A stretch of 64,000 nt of DNA from Perilla frutescens. Taxonomy: Eukaryota; Streptophyta; Magnoliopsida; Lamiales; Lamiaceae. The DNA is taken from contig BRKX01000001.1 of NCBI GenBank assembly GCA_026008535.1, positions 35,417,317-35,481,316 on the forward strand. The letters run 5' to 3'. Numbering within the stretch: position 1 is the stretch's first letter; each line of letters starts with the position of its first letter. Positions 1-9,109 of the stretch are shown here, piece after piece. A program made the position numbers and the translations under genes. A model generated the notes under the pieces. That model searched no databases, was not told the origin of the DNA, and saw only the letters and a program-made list of their open reading frames with translations.

Positions 1-873
1 CTTGTCGTGATACAGATCTTTGCAGAAGACCTTTGAATCTTCACTGGTGAGTTTGAAGTTGTACTTCCTTCGGTGAATATTGGCTGAGAACTGAGCCATG
101 GATGAAGGATTTTCGGAGATTTTCTGGGCTTTGAGACGAGGAAATCTCTTGGTTTAGGCTCTGAGAAGGAATTCTTGAATGCTTAATTGGCTTTTGGATG
201 AGCTGAAAAAGGGGTTCGGCTAATTTATTTATAGCCTTCAAGTTGACAGAGAATCCAACGGTAAATAGGATTTGAGAGGAACTAAATTGAATGGTTCCGA
301 TTAATCCATCGATTTGTTTTTTAAATTTATCCATTGGAGATTAATGAGGAGTTAGAGAGTAGGTCCAACGGTAACAATGGTATGACACATCATTTTACCA
401 TTCCACTAAGCAAAGTAAAATTCGAACTCATCTATTCAAATCTCTCTCTCATGAGCTTCCACGTGGCTTTGAGCTGTTGATGTCATCAAATGACTTGGCT
501 GCATCTGGCAGTCTCCAGTTAGCTTGATCAGCTTCAACTGAGATATCTTTTTAGTTCAACTCTTTCTTTTGCTGAGATGGCTTCTAGCTATTCCTTCAGT
601 TCAGCTGCTTGTTACAGTTGATCACGAGCTGCTTCTCCAATTTAAACTGATTGAACTTCTGATCAGTTCCAATTCTTTTATCTTTTCAACTTCTACGCTT
701 CTAATCAGTTTGCAAACTTTTCAGCTTCCTTTCTGCGTGAACTGATGGTTTGAGCAGTATTGGCTCCTTTTGCTGACTGAACTGATGTACCTCTTGGTTC
801 AGTTGCAGCTTCTCCTCTCTCTTTCTCATCAGTTGGGATTGCTCTTTGCATTCTCCCAATCACTTGATCATCT
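1..873 (-). repeat. Co1 3' untranslated region and 3' LTR (boundary unresolved)
   Basis: This stretch lies downstream of the Co1 RNase H stop on the minus strand. It contains a clear TATA box (226-233), as expected of LTR U3/R. I could not place the U3 start because the partner 5' LTR is outside the window and no unambiguous polypurine tract was seen; the G-rich run near 901-906 overlaps the RNase H end. A 97-codon minus ORF (41-334) lies across the promoter and looks fortuitous. A 63-codon minus ORF (705-896) overlaps the end of RNase H in another frame. CAGTT/AACTG words are frequent between 500 and 860. Confidence 0.6.
226..233 (-). promoter_or_regulatory. TATA box of the Co1 LTR
   Basis: On the minus strand this reads TATAAATA. 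It lies inside a short inverted repeat, GGCTATAAATAAATTAGCC on the minus strand, whose ends GGCTA/TAGCC are complementary. Position downstream of RNase H in the LTR region and the perfect consensus support an RNA polymerase II core promoter. Activity is inferred. Confidence 0.6.
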
Positions 874-1461
874 TCATCTTCTAAAGCTAGTTCCAATAAC
901 CCCCAATTGGATGCATAACTCCATAAATCTTACTTCTGGCAATGACTTTGTGAAGATGTCAGCTATCTGCTTCTGAGTATTGACATATTGGATGCATATG
1001 TCTTTCTTCTCAATATGATCTCTGATGAAGTGGTGTCTGATATCAATATGCTTTGTTCTAGAATGTAGAATTGGATTCTGAAAAATAGCAATGGCACTGT
1101 TATTGTCGCAAAAGATAGGTACTTCGTTAGTTTCGACCTTGTAATCCTTCAACTGCTGCTTCATCCAGAGTATATGTGCACAACAGTTTCCAGCAGCTAC
1201 AGACTCCGCTTCAGTTGTTGATGTGGCAATTGATTACTGCTTCTTACTGAACCAGGATATCAGTTTGTGACCAAGAAACTGACATGTTCCACTGGTACTC
1301 TTCCTATCAATCTTGCATCCACCGAAGTCTAAGTCTGAATATCCAGTTAGACTCAAGCTGTCATCTCTGGGATACCATAATCTCAGATTTATGGTACCTT
1401 CGAGGTATTTGATGATCTTCTTTGCTGCTTTGAGATAACTCTTCTTCGGATTAGCTTGGAA
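874..1461 (-). pseudogene. Co1 RNase H domain (copia type), degraded
   Basis: The minus strand encodes the C-terminal RNase H of a copia polyprotein. A 96-codon open stretch (1164-874) contains CDNNSAIAIFQNPILHSRTK and the following HFIRDH and QIADIFTKSLP motifs, all characteristic of copia RNase H. The upstream half (about 1460-1165) encodes the GYSDLDFGG and SIATSTTEAE-type motifs but has an in-frame stop. It follows the reverse transcriptase directly, as expected for Ty1/copia. The enzyme would degrade the RNA strand of the RNA-DNA hybrid during reverse transcription. Stops make this copy nonfunctional. Confidence 0.88.
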
Positions 1462-2430
1462 TCATGCACATGAGCTGACTGAATATGAAATGTCTAGTCG
1501 ACTGGCCGTTAAGTAGAGATGCGAACCGATGATACCTCTGTAGTGAGTTTGGCTAACTGATTCTCCTTTCTTATTGAGAGTCAGTTGAACTGATGTATTC
1601 ATGAGAATCTTGATAGTTTTTCCCTTATCAGTTCCAAACTTCTTGACAAGCTCCTTTGTATACTTGGCTTGACTGATGAATATCCCATCTTGGATCTGCT
1701 TTACTTGGAGTCCTAGGAAGAACGTCATTTCTCCCATCATACTCATCTTGAATTCACTCTGCATCAGTTGTGCAAACCGATCTTTACTCTTCGATCGAAA
1801 TATTATGTTATCCACATAAATTTAAACCATTAAAATCTCTAATAATCGCTCTATTCTGAATAGAGTGCGATCAATGACTCCATTTTGAAACCCATTCTTG
1901 AGCAAGAATGTTGTGAGGGTTTCATACCATGCTCGGGGTGCTTGCTTCAGCCCATAGAGTGCTTTTTTCAGTTTAAAGACTTGATCTCCAATCTCGAATC
2001 CAGGCGGTTGCTTGACGTACACGTCCTCCTTGAGTATCCCTGGTAGAAAAGCACTTTTCACATCCATTTAATAGACTGTGAAATTATTATGAGCCGCATA
2101 GGTGAGGAACAATCTAATAGCTTCTAATCTTGCAACTGGTGTAAACGTCTCATCAAAGTCGATTCTTTTATTTTGAGAGTATTCCTTAGCTACCAGTCTT
2201 GCTTTGTTCCTTGTAATGACGCCTTAGTCGTCCAGTTTGTTGTGAAAAGCCCACTTGGTTCCAATAACTTTCTGGGTTTTTGGCCTATCAACAAGAAACC
2301 AAACATCGTTTCTTATGAACTGATTCAGCTCTTCTTGCATGACTATGATCCAATCTGTATCTTCAAGAGCTTCATTGATGTTTGTCGGTTCAACTTGAAG
2401 AGAGCATGCTCTATTGAACTTCTTGTCTGA
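1462..2430 (-). pseudogene. Co1 reverse transcriptase (RVT_2), catalytically mutated
   Basis: Minus-strand fragments 2067-1822 and 1815-1462 encode the copia RT core. Visible motifs are MDVKSAFLPG, the GLKQAPRAWYE segment, the active-site strand and FFLGLQVKQ. The N-terminal part (about 2430-2070, with the KARLVAKEYSQ and FDETFTPVARL motifs) has stop codons. The catalytic YVDD box reads YVDN at 1807-1818, so one metal-binding Asp is lost. In-frame stops also break the chain near 1818-1870. This copy cannot encode an active polymerase. Confidence 0.9.
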
Positions 2431-2845
2431 ACTCGAATTTTTGGATCTCCAAAAATCTTATCAGATGGGTGGCTTCTGAGCCATTTGGGTAGGCTATCCT
2501 CAGCTAGATTTACAGTTGGATCCTCAACATTGACATACTCTGATGTGTTTTCTTCAGTTTGCCCTTCGTCTTCATCAGTTCTTCCCCCTGCTTCAGTTAT
2601 GGGGTTGAAGGTCTCAGCATGATCAATCTCTTCATTGACTTGATTTCTCTCAGTTGTGCCCTCAGTTGGTCTAGTGCTGGATTCATTGCCTTTATCTTCT
2701 AGTCCAACTTCAAACTCTTCTGGAACTGTGTGATCCACATAATCTTGCGAGTTATCAGTTTTGCTAGGTAATAGTTGAACCGATGTATTGAGTACTTCTT
2801 TACTCCTGTACTCAATGGAAAACTCATCAAAAACAACATGACATG
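2431..2845 (-). pseudogene. Co1 linker between integrase and RT
   Basis: An open stretch of 131 codons (2738-2343, minus) is rich in Glu, Asp, Thr and Asn and has no recognisable fold. This is the usual low-complexity spacer between integrase and RT in copia polyproteins. Its 3' end overlaps the start of the RT region in another frame, consistent with a frameshift. No separate function is claimed. Confidence 0.65.
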
Positions 2846-3345
2846 TTATCTAACACTCTGTAAGCTTGAGCATGAGGAGAATTGTAACCAAGAAATTATT
2901 GCCTCATCATCTTTGGCACTGAATGCTTTCAGTTGACTATTGCTATTATTGTGAATATAACATTTGCAGCCAAATACTTTGAAGTATGAGATAGATGGCT
3001 TATGACCCTTGTATAGCTCATAAGGTGTCCTGTCATGTGCGCTGACGATGGCGCTTCTATTTTGAGTGTGGCACGCCGTGTTGACTACTTCAGTCCAGTA
3101 TCCTTCTGCTATGTTGGCATCAGCTATCATTGCTCGAGCTACTTCTTTGAGAGTGCGATTTCTCCTTTCAGCTATATGATTTTGCTGTGGAGTTCTAGCA
3201 ACTGAGTGCTCGTGAGTTATTCCCAGTTCACTGAGAAAACTGATGATCTACTGGTTTATGAATTCAGTTCCATTGTCTGAACAAATTTGCTGAACTGATC
3301 ACTCTATTTTAGTTTGCATCTTTCTGATCATCGCTAATAGCTTGG
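2846..3345 (-). pseudogene. Co1 integrase, C-terminal part
   Basis: Read from 3345 downward on the minus strand, this carries the second half of the integrase core. The second catalytic Asp lies in SDNGTEF and the catalytic Glu in QQNHIAERRNRT, followed by EGYWTEVVNTACHTQNR and KVFGCKCYIHN, which are typical of the copia integrase and its C-terminal region. An in-frame stop follows the start of this piece. It rejoins the piece at 5669-6231 once the solo LTR at 3346-5668 is removed. Confidence 0.9.
3341..3345. repeat. TSD CTTGG, left copy (solo LTR A)
   Basis: CTTGG here and at 5669-5673 exactly flanks the TG...CA element 3346-5668. The integrase reading frame of Co1 is restored when one copy is kept. 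Confidence 0.93.
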
Positions 3346-3698
3346 TGTGATACCCCGACCTTTTTTGCTAAATTATAAATCATAATGTTAGTAAATGATT
3401 TTGAATTAATATTGTTGAATATTAATCATGTGTGTATGTATGTATTATGCCGTTGTTTTACTGCAGGTTGTCTCACTTGAGCCGATACGTCATAGCACAG
3501 TGGTATTATACTAAGTGTATAATACATGATAACATTTAATATTAAAATTTATCGAGTTATATGATAATGAAGTGAGGGTGATTATATTGGATTATGTGTT
3601 TTGCCATACCTTGAACACCCTAATACTGAGTTGATCAGGGGTCTCGCTGAATTGTGGGGTTGGAAATGACCGGGAGTGGAAATAGAATCGGGGGTTGA

Positions 3699-3880
3699 AT
3701 TGGGCATGTCGCGCACCCGCAGGGTGGTATGTGCCCGCGGGGTCGTGTGTGGCCGCAGGGCGATGCGCGCCCGCGGGGCGTGGGCGAAGCGCGCGCCCGC
3801 GGGGTTGTGCGCGCTCGCGGGGTGCTGTAGCTGAGAGCCCCCTCGCGCGGTCGCGGGAGGTGCGCGGTCGCGCAGGCTGG
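3699..3880 (+). repeat. GC-rich CpG block in U3 of solo LTR A
   Basis: An island of repeated CCCGCGGGG and GCGCGC-type words lies just upstream of the TATA box in otherwise AT-rich DNA. Comparable but different CpG-rich blocks, built on GGTCGCG, lie at the same place in the other LTRs of the family (about 8415-8690, 30385-30545 and 45120-45390). Confidence 0.75.
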
Positions 3881-3906
3881 GACACTTTTTTGTCCGGATT
3901 TCTACC

Positions 3907-3914
3907 TATAAATA
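3907..3914 (+). promoter_or_regulatory. TATA box of solo LTR A
   Basis: TATAAATA lies directly after the GC-rich block and is followed by acaacac, a context shared in reverse complement by the other family members. This is the expected LTR promoter; activity is inferred. Confidence 0.6.
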
Positions 3915-4774
3915 CAACACTTATTCATTCCCTCCACATTTTCATTCCTCTTGGGCGATTTTCCTCCATTCCTCTCTACAAATTCTTCAACTTTTGGAGT
4001 AGATTCTTCCATCATCATCCATCAACTAAGGTAACCTCTATACCTCTTCTTCTTGGGGATTAAACACTCATTTCTTGTTGAATCAAACCTAGGTTTTGTT
4101 ATCCAAAAATTAGGGTTCTTCAATTTTGTTGATTTTCTTGCCTTGATACTTTGAACATATGGTTTATTTACTCCATTGAAGCTATATGTGAAGTTATATC
4201 GAATTCATATGATTCATTGTTACTGGGGTTTAGATTTTTGCCCTAATTTCCCCTTGTTTGTTGATGTTTGATTGGAGGTGTTGTGATGTCTTTATGAAGT
4301 TGATTTTCATGTATGTTAGAGCCATAGGATGAAGGTGTTTGTATTTGAAATATTAGGTTTAAAGGATTTAAATTGAGTCTTGATCATGTGGTTTAAATGT
4401 GTGCATGTAACATGTTCGATTAAATGCTTCAAAGAGTTTTAATGTGTATTTTGAGTCCAAAATCATATTATGAGTTGGTATATCCATGATTGTGTATATG
4501 GATATGTTTGAAGACCTTAAAGTAAAGTATAGCATGAGTTTGGTTAAAGTTATGATTTAATTGTATAACTCGACATCTAAAATGAAAAGGGAATTGAAAG
4601 GTGCCTGGTGACGTATTGGGGCTCGAGGTGGACGACTTGTGCACGGTTAAGAAGTATCTCAAGGTTGAGAAAGATTTGAAAGTGTCTCATAAGGTGGGGT
4701 TACTATAAACTGTGAACACGTGTAAAGTTATAGTTATTGTTGTGCTTTGATTGTATACGTATGAATGAGAACAG

Positions 4775-4845
4775 AGATCCTTCGGGGTCGAAAAAAGAGA
4801 TCCTTCAGGGTCGACAAAGAGATCCTTTAGGATCGATAATAGACT
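4775..4845 (+). repeat. Short tandem repeat in solo LTR A
   Basis: Three to four imperfect copies of a unit of about 20-25 bp, with core GATCCTTCGGGGTCGA, separated by AAAGA-type spacers. The same unit occurs in the other LTRs of the family (7085-7160, 7460-7525, 29400-29490, 44165-44240) with different copy numbers. Confidence 0.75.
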
Positions 4846-5668
4846 TGTTAATGTCCTCCTTGGGGGGTACTATGTCTGCGGGCATCCCTACAGGGGTAAG
4901 ATGTTCATTAACAGGGGCATCATGATGTTTGGGCCCTTCGGGGTTGAAGCTAGTCTCCATAAAGAAAAGAAGTATCCATATGTTATATTTTCACTTGTGC
5001 AATTGGCTATAACTGTTTACAGTGTTCCCCACTGAGTATGTTGTTAAATACTCACCTCATTCATCAATGAATGTCGGGTTGAGGAGTTGAGGCCTGGGTA
5101 GGAGCGTTGTGAACACAAGAGAACCCCACAAGCTTGTGTTTATCTTTTTACATGCTCTTCTTTTGAAAATACTCATATTATTATCATTACATTGATCTTT
5201 CCTTTTTTACTTTATGATCAATGATTATTGGGGATGGGAATAGCCCGACCTTTTGTACGTACGCTATGTTAACTCGATATATTATGTATACCCTTTTATA
5301 GGCAGGTCGTTTGACCTTGGAGCCTTCAATGTGTGAAGTATGTGGTTGAGCCCTATATTATGTTTGTTAATTTAGGATACTAAACGGGCGGGTTGTGTAA
5401 ACCTATGAGCCTGACAGGTTAGACGATTGCATGGTTGATGTGGACGGGCTTATGCAATGCTTCCGTTTGATAATATGTTGTGTGACAATGTAGATTTGAG
5501 AGATTGTATGTTATAATTGCGAAAAATTTACATGGAGAAGTATGACATTGTGCCTTATCATGCTAATTGACATTTTCTTCCGCTCAGTTAAATATAAGAA
5601 ACATAATTATAAGTAAGTAAATTGTATGTAAAGTGACGTGGCCAAATGGAGTAGTTTGGGGTGTTACA

Positions 5669-6231
5669 CTTGGAGTAGGTTTCGTCTTTACATCTGAGAA
5701 ACTCTACCCATGTATATCTTGAGAAGTCGTCAACTACTACAAGAGTGAATCTTTTTTCTTTGGGAGTTGGTGGCCTGACTGGCCCAAATAGATCCAAGTG
5801 TAGCAGTTGGAGGGGAGCAGTTGTACGTGGAGGATGACTTCTATTTTTGAATGACGACCTCACTTACTTCCCTTTCTGGCATGGTCCGCAAACGCCAGTT
5901 TTCTTGAAAATCTCCTTGGGAAGCACATCAACTAGCTCTTTCTTGGCCAGATGGTTGATGGTTCTGAAGTTGAGCTGATTGAGTCATCGATGCCATAGCT
6001 AGCTTGCTTCAGTTGAGCCTTTTGAAAGAAAACAAGCCTCTCTATAGCTGGTTGACCAGTTAACAACATACATGTTGCATCTCCTTAGGCAAGTTAGGAG
6101 GATTGCTCCAGTTGACTTATCTTTGATGTCACATAAGCTTCGACTGAAATCAACAGTGTATCCATTATCACATAACTGACTGATGCTGAGCTATTTGTGC
6201 TTCAGTCCTTCTATGTGGGAGACTCCATTGA
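5669..6231 (-). pseudogene. Co1 pre-integrase and integrase N-terminal part
   Basis: The minus strand from 6231 encodes the GAG-pre-integrase region, with IEGLKHK and LSISQLCDNGYTVDFS, then LWHR-type and CGPCQKGK zinc-binding segments. From about 5863 it encodes LLHLDLFGPVRPPTPKEKRF, which contains the first catalytic Asp of the core, and VVVDDFSRYTWVEF. At least two stop codons interrupt it. Upstream it is cut by Gy1 and downstream by solo LTR A. It represents the domain that joins the cDNA to the target DNA. Confidence 0.88.
6227..6231. repeat. TSD ATTGA, left copy (Gy1)
   Basis: ATTGA at 6227-6231 and 45804-45808 exactly bounds the 39.6-kb Gy1 interval, which begins and ends with the LTR termini TGTAACGCC and GGTATCACA. 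Confidence 0.93.
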
Positions 6232-9075
6232 TGTAACGCCCCAAACCACTCTGTTTGGCCACGTCACTTAACATACAATTTACTTACTTATATTTGTGTG
6301 CTTATTTTAATATGAGTGGAAGCTAAGGTCAAAAGCATGATAATAGCATGATAAGGTAAGGCATCATAAATCTCAGTATAAATTTTTTTTGCAATTAAAG
6401 CATGAAATCGATCATATCTATTTTGTCACACAACATAGTGTTAAGTAGAAGCATCGTGTAAGCCCATCCACACAACCATACAATCATCTAACCTATCAAG
6501 CTCATAGGTCTTACTTAACCCGCCCGTCTAACACCCTAAATTAACATACATAGCATAGGGGTTCATTGACATATAATTTACATCTTAGGCTCCTAGGTCA
6601 AACGACCCGCCTTTAAAACACATACATAATATATTAAGTATCATAGCGTATCTACAAAAAACAGGCCATTCCCATCCCCAATGATCATCGATCATAAAGA
6701 CAAAGAAGAGTGATCAATGAAATAATGATAATAATAAGAGTATTCTAAAAGAAGAGCATGCAAAAATAAACACAAGCTTGTGGAGGTTCTCTTGTGTGCA
6801 CAACGCTCCTATAGCTACTTAGGCCTCGACTCCTTGACTGGAAATTCATTGAATGAATGGGGTGAGTATTTAACAACATACTCAATGGGAAACACTATAA
6901 ACAGTTATAGACAATTGCACAAGTGAAAATATAACATATGGATACTTCTTTACTTTTGTTGAGACTAGCCTCAACCCCGTAAGGTCCAAACATCATGATG
7001 CCCCTGTTAATGAACATCTTTGGCCCTGTAAGGAGGCCCGCAGGCTTATTATCCCCAGGGAGGACATTAACAAGTCAATATCGATCCCGAAGGACCTCTT
7101 TATCGAACCCGAAGGATCTCTTTGTCGACCCTGAAGAATCTCTTTCATTTCACCGGTCTGAAGACCCTTCATTCTTATACAATCAAAGCACAACAATAAC
7201 TATAACTTTACACGTGTTCACAATTTAGAGTTACCCCACCTTATGAGACGCTTTAAAAATCCATTCAACCTTGAAATACTCCTTTATCGTGCACAGGTCA
7301 AAATATAGCATATGGATACTTCTTTACTTTTGTTGAGACTAGCCTCAACCCCGTAAGGTCCAAACATCATGATTCCCCTGTTAATGAACATCTTTGGCCC
7401 TGCAAGGATGCCCGCAGGCTTATTATCCCCATGGAGGACATTAACAAGTCAATATCGATCCCGAAGGACCTCTTTATCGAACCTGAATGATCTCTTTATC
7501 GACCCTGAAGAATCTTTTTCATTTCACCGGTCCGAAGACCCTTCATACTTATACAATCAAAGCACAACAATAACTATAACTTTACACGTGTTCACAGTTT
7601 AGAGTTACCCCATCTTATGAGACGCTTTAAAAATCCATTCAACCTTGAAATACTCATTTTTCATGCACAGGCTGTCCACCTTGAACCCCAATACGTCACC
7701 AGGCACCCTTTAATTATACAAGTTCTCAATTTTTAGATGTCGAATTATACAATTATTTCATAATTTTTGACCAAACACATGTTATACATGATTCAAGGTT
7801 TTTCATACATTTCCACATACATAATTATGGATATACAAGCTAATACTATGATTTTGGACTCAAAATACACATTAAAACTCTTTGAGACATTTAATCGAAC
7901 ACATTACGTGCACTCATTTAAACCACATGATCATGATTCAATTTAAATCCTTTAGACTCAATATTTCAAATACACTAACCTCTATCCTAGGGCTCTAACA
8001 CACATGAAAATCAACTTCATACGACTATCACAATACCTCCAACCAACAACAACAAAACAAGGGGAAATTAGGGCAAAAATCCAAACCCTAACAATATTAA
8101 ACCAAAAGAATCTCAATTTAACAACACATATGGCTTCAAGAATGTAAATAAACCATATGTTCAAGATATCAAAGCATGAGGATCAATAGAATCGAAAAGC
8201 CTTAAATTTTGGATATAAACCCTAAGTTCAAAACAACAAGAAATGAAGCTTAATCATCAAGAGGGAAGTGGTATGAGATTACCTTAGATAATGGATGATG
8301 ATGATAGAATCCACTCTCAAAAGTTAAAGAATTTCTTGAGAGAGCTTTGGGGGGAAATCGCCCAAGTGTGAAGAAAATGGAGGAAACTAGGTGAAGTGTT
8401 GTATTTAAAGGACGAAAACTCCGAAGCAGAGCGCGACCTAAAAGGGTCGCGCTTGGAGGTTGCGCTTGAAAAACACTGTGAGGTGGGACTCAAGGAGGTC
8501 GCGTCTACAGGTTTCATTTGACTCGAAGAAAAATGCCTCTCTGAAGCTGATGACACGCGACCAAAATGTCGCGTTTCTGACTCGCGCTGTAGACCTCTTG
8601 GAACGCGACTAGAATGAAGGTCGCGTTTTACGGTCACGTTTCGGCTTCACTGCGAGGCGCGACTCGATGAACTCGCACTTAAGGGTCACGCTTCAGGCTT
8701 TTTACTATTTTCATATGTAGTTCGACTCCCGGACAATTCCAACTCCACATAACTTTCTAGTTAAAATATAACTTAAATTTGAAAACACATTTAATACTTA
8801 TCGAAAAAGCAGCAGTGAGACCCCTAATCAACTCAGCGTTAGAGTGTTCAAGGTATGGCAAACTCGACATTTTCATATTCAAATTTCAAACTCTACTATG
8901 CACTCAGCATAATATAATCGTGCTATGACGTATCAGCTCGAGTGGGACAACATGCATTGAAACAACGGCATAAAATACGAACATACCATCATAATTAATA
9001 TTCAAACAATATTAATTTAATTTGATTTCCCAAAATTATAATTTATAATTTCGCAAAAAGGATCGGGGTATCACA
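6232..9075 (-). repeat. Gy1 3' LTR (2844 bp)
   Basis: It begins TGTAACGCCCC and ends GGTATCACA as written on the plus strand, so the LTR itself reads TGTGATACC...GTTACA on minus. It is 368 bp longer than its partner at 43328-45803, mostly because of a direct tandem duplication of 374 bp (6926-7299 and 7300-7673). A CpG-rich U3 block lies at about 8415-8690. Small plus-strand ORFs inside it (6995-7228, 7369-7602) are duplicates of non-coding LTR sequence. Confidence 0.9.
6926..7673 (-). repeat. 374-bp tandem duplication within the Gy1 3' LTR
   Basis: The sequence starting AAAATATAACATATGGATAC at 6926 starts again at 7300 (AAAATATAGC...), and the two units align over their length at an offset of 374 bp with few differences. 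Only one unit is present in the 5' LTR (43328-45803) and in solo LTR B. Confidence 0.88.
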
Positions 9076-9092
9076 ATCTCCCAAAATTTTAA
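9076..9092 (-). other. Gy1 polypurine tract
   Basis: The minus strand reads AAAATTTTGGGAGAT immediately before the 3' LTR. It is preceded by a decayed form of the conserved TTTCGAGGACGAAATTT end found in plant chromoviruses. It would prime plus-strand cDNA synthesis. Confidence 0.6.
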
Positions 9093-9109
9093 AAATTTCG
9101 TCCTTGAAA

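Larger units (their letters stand above)
3346..5668 (+). mobile_element. Solo LTR A (Gy1 family, plus orientation)
   Basis: A 2323-bp sequence starts TGTGATACCCCGACC and ends GGTGTTACA, with 5-bp TSDs CTTGG on both sides and no internal retrotransposon genes. Its ends, TATA region, GC-rich block and short tandem repeats match the LTRs of Gy1 (on the opposite strand), so it belongs to the same gypsy family. A solo LTR is what remains after recombination between the two LTRs of a full insertion. ORFs inside it (such as 3695-4063) are fortuitous products of the GC-rich block. Confidence 0.93.

Noticed and set aside
3592..4063. Arg/Pro-rich ORFs on both strands (3592-3885 minus, 3695-4063 plus)
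   Set aside because: They translate the GC-rich U3 repeat of solo LTR A and have no counterpart in the other family LTRs.
4775..4845. CRISPR-like direct repeats
   Set aside because: Units are degenerate, have no unique spacers of constant length, and lie in a plant LTR.
6993..7602. Paired ORFs of 77 codons that look like a duplicated gene
   Set aside because: They come from the 374-bp duplication of LTR sequence and lie antisense to the element; related LTRs do not keep them open in a consistent way.
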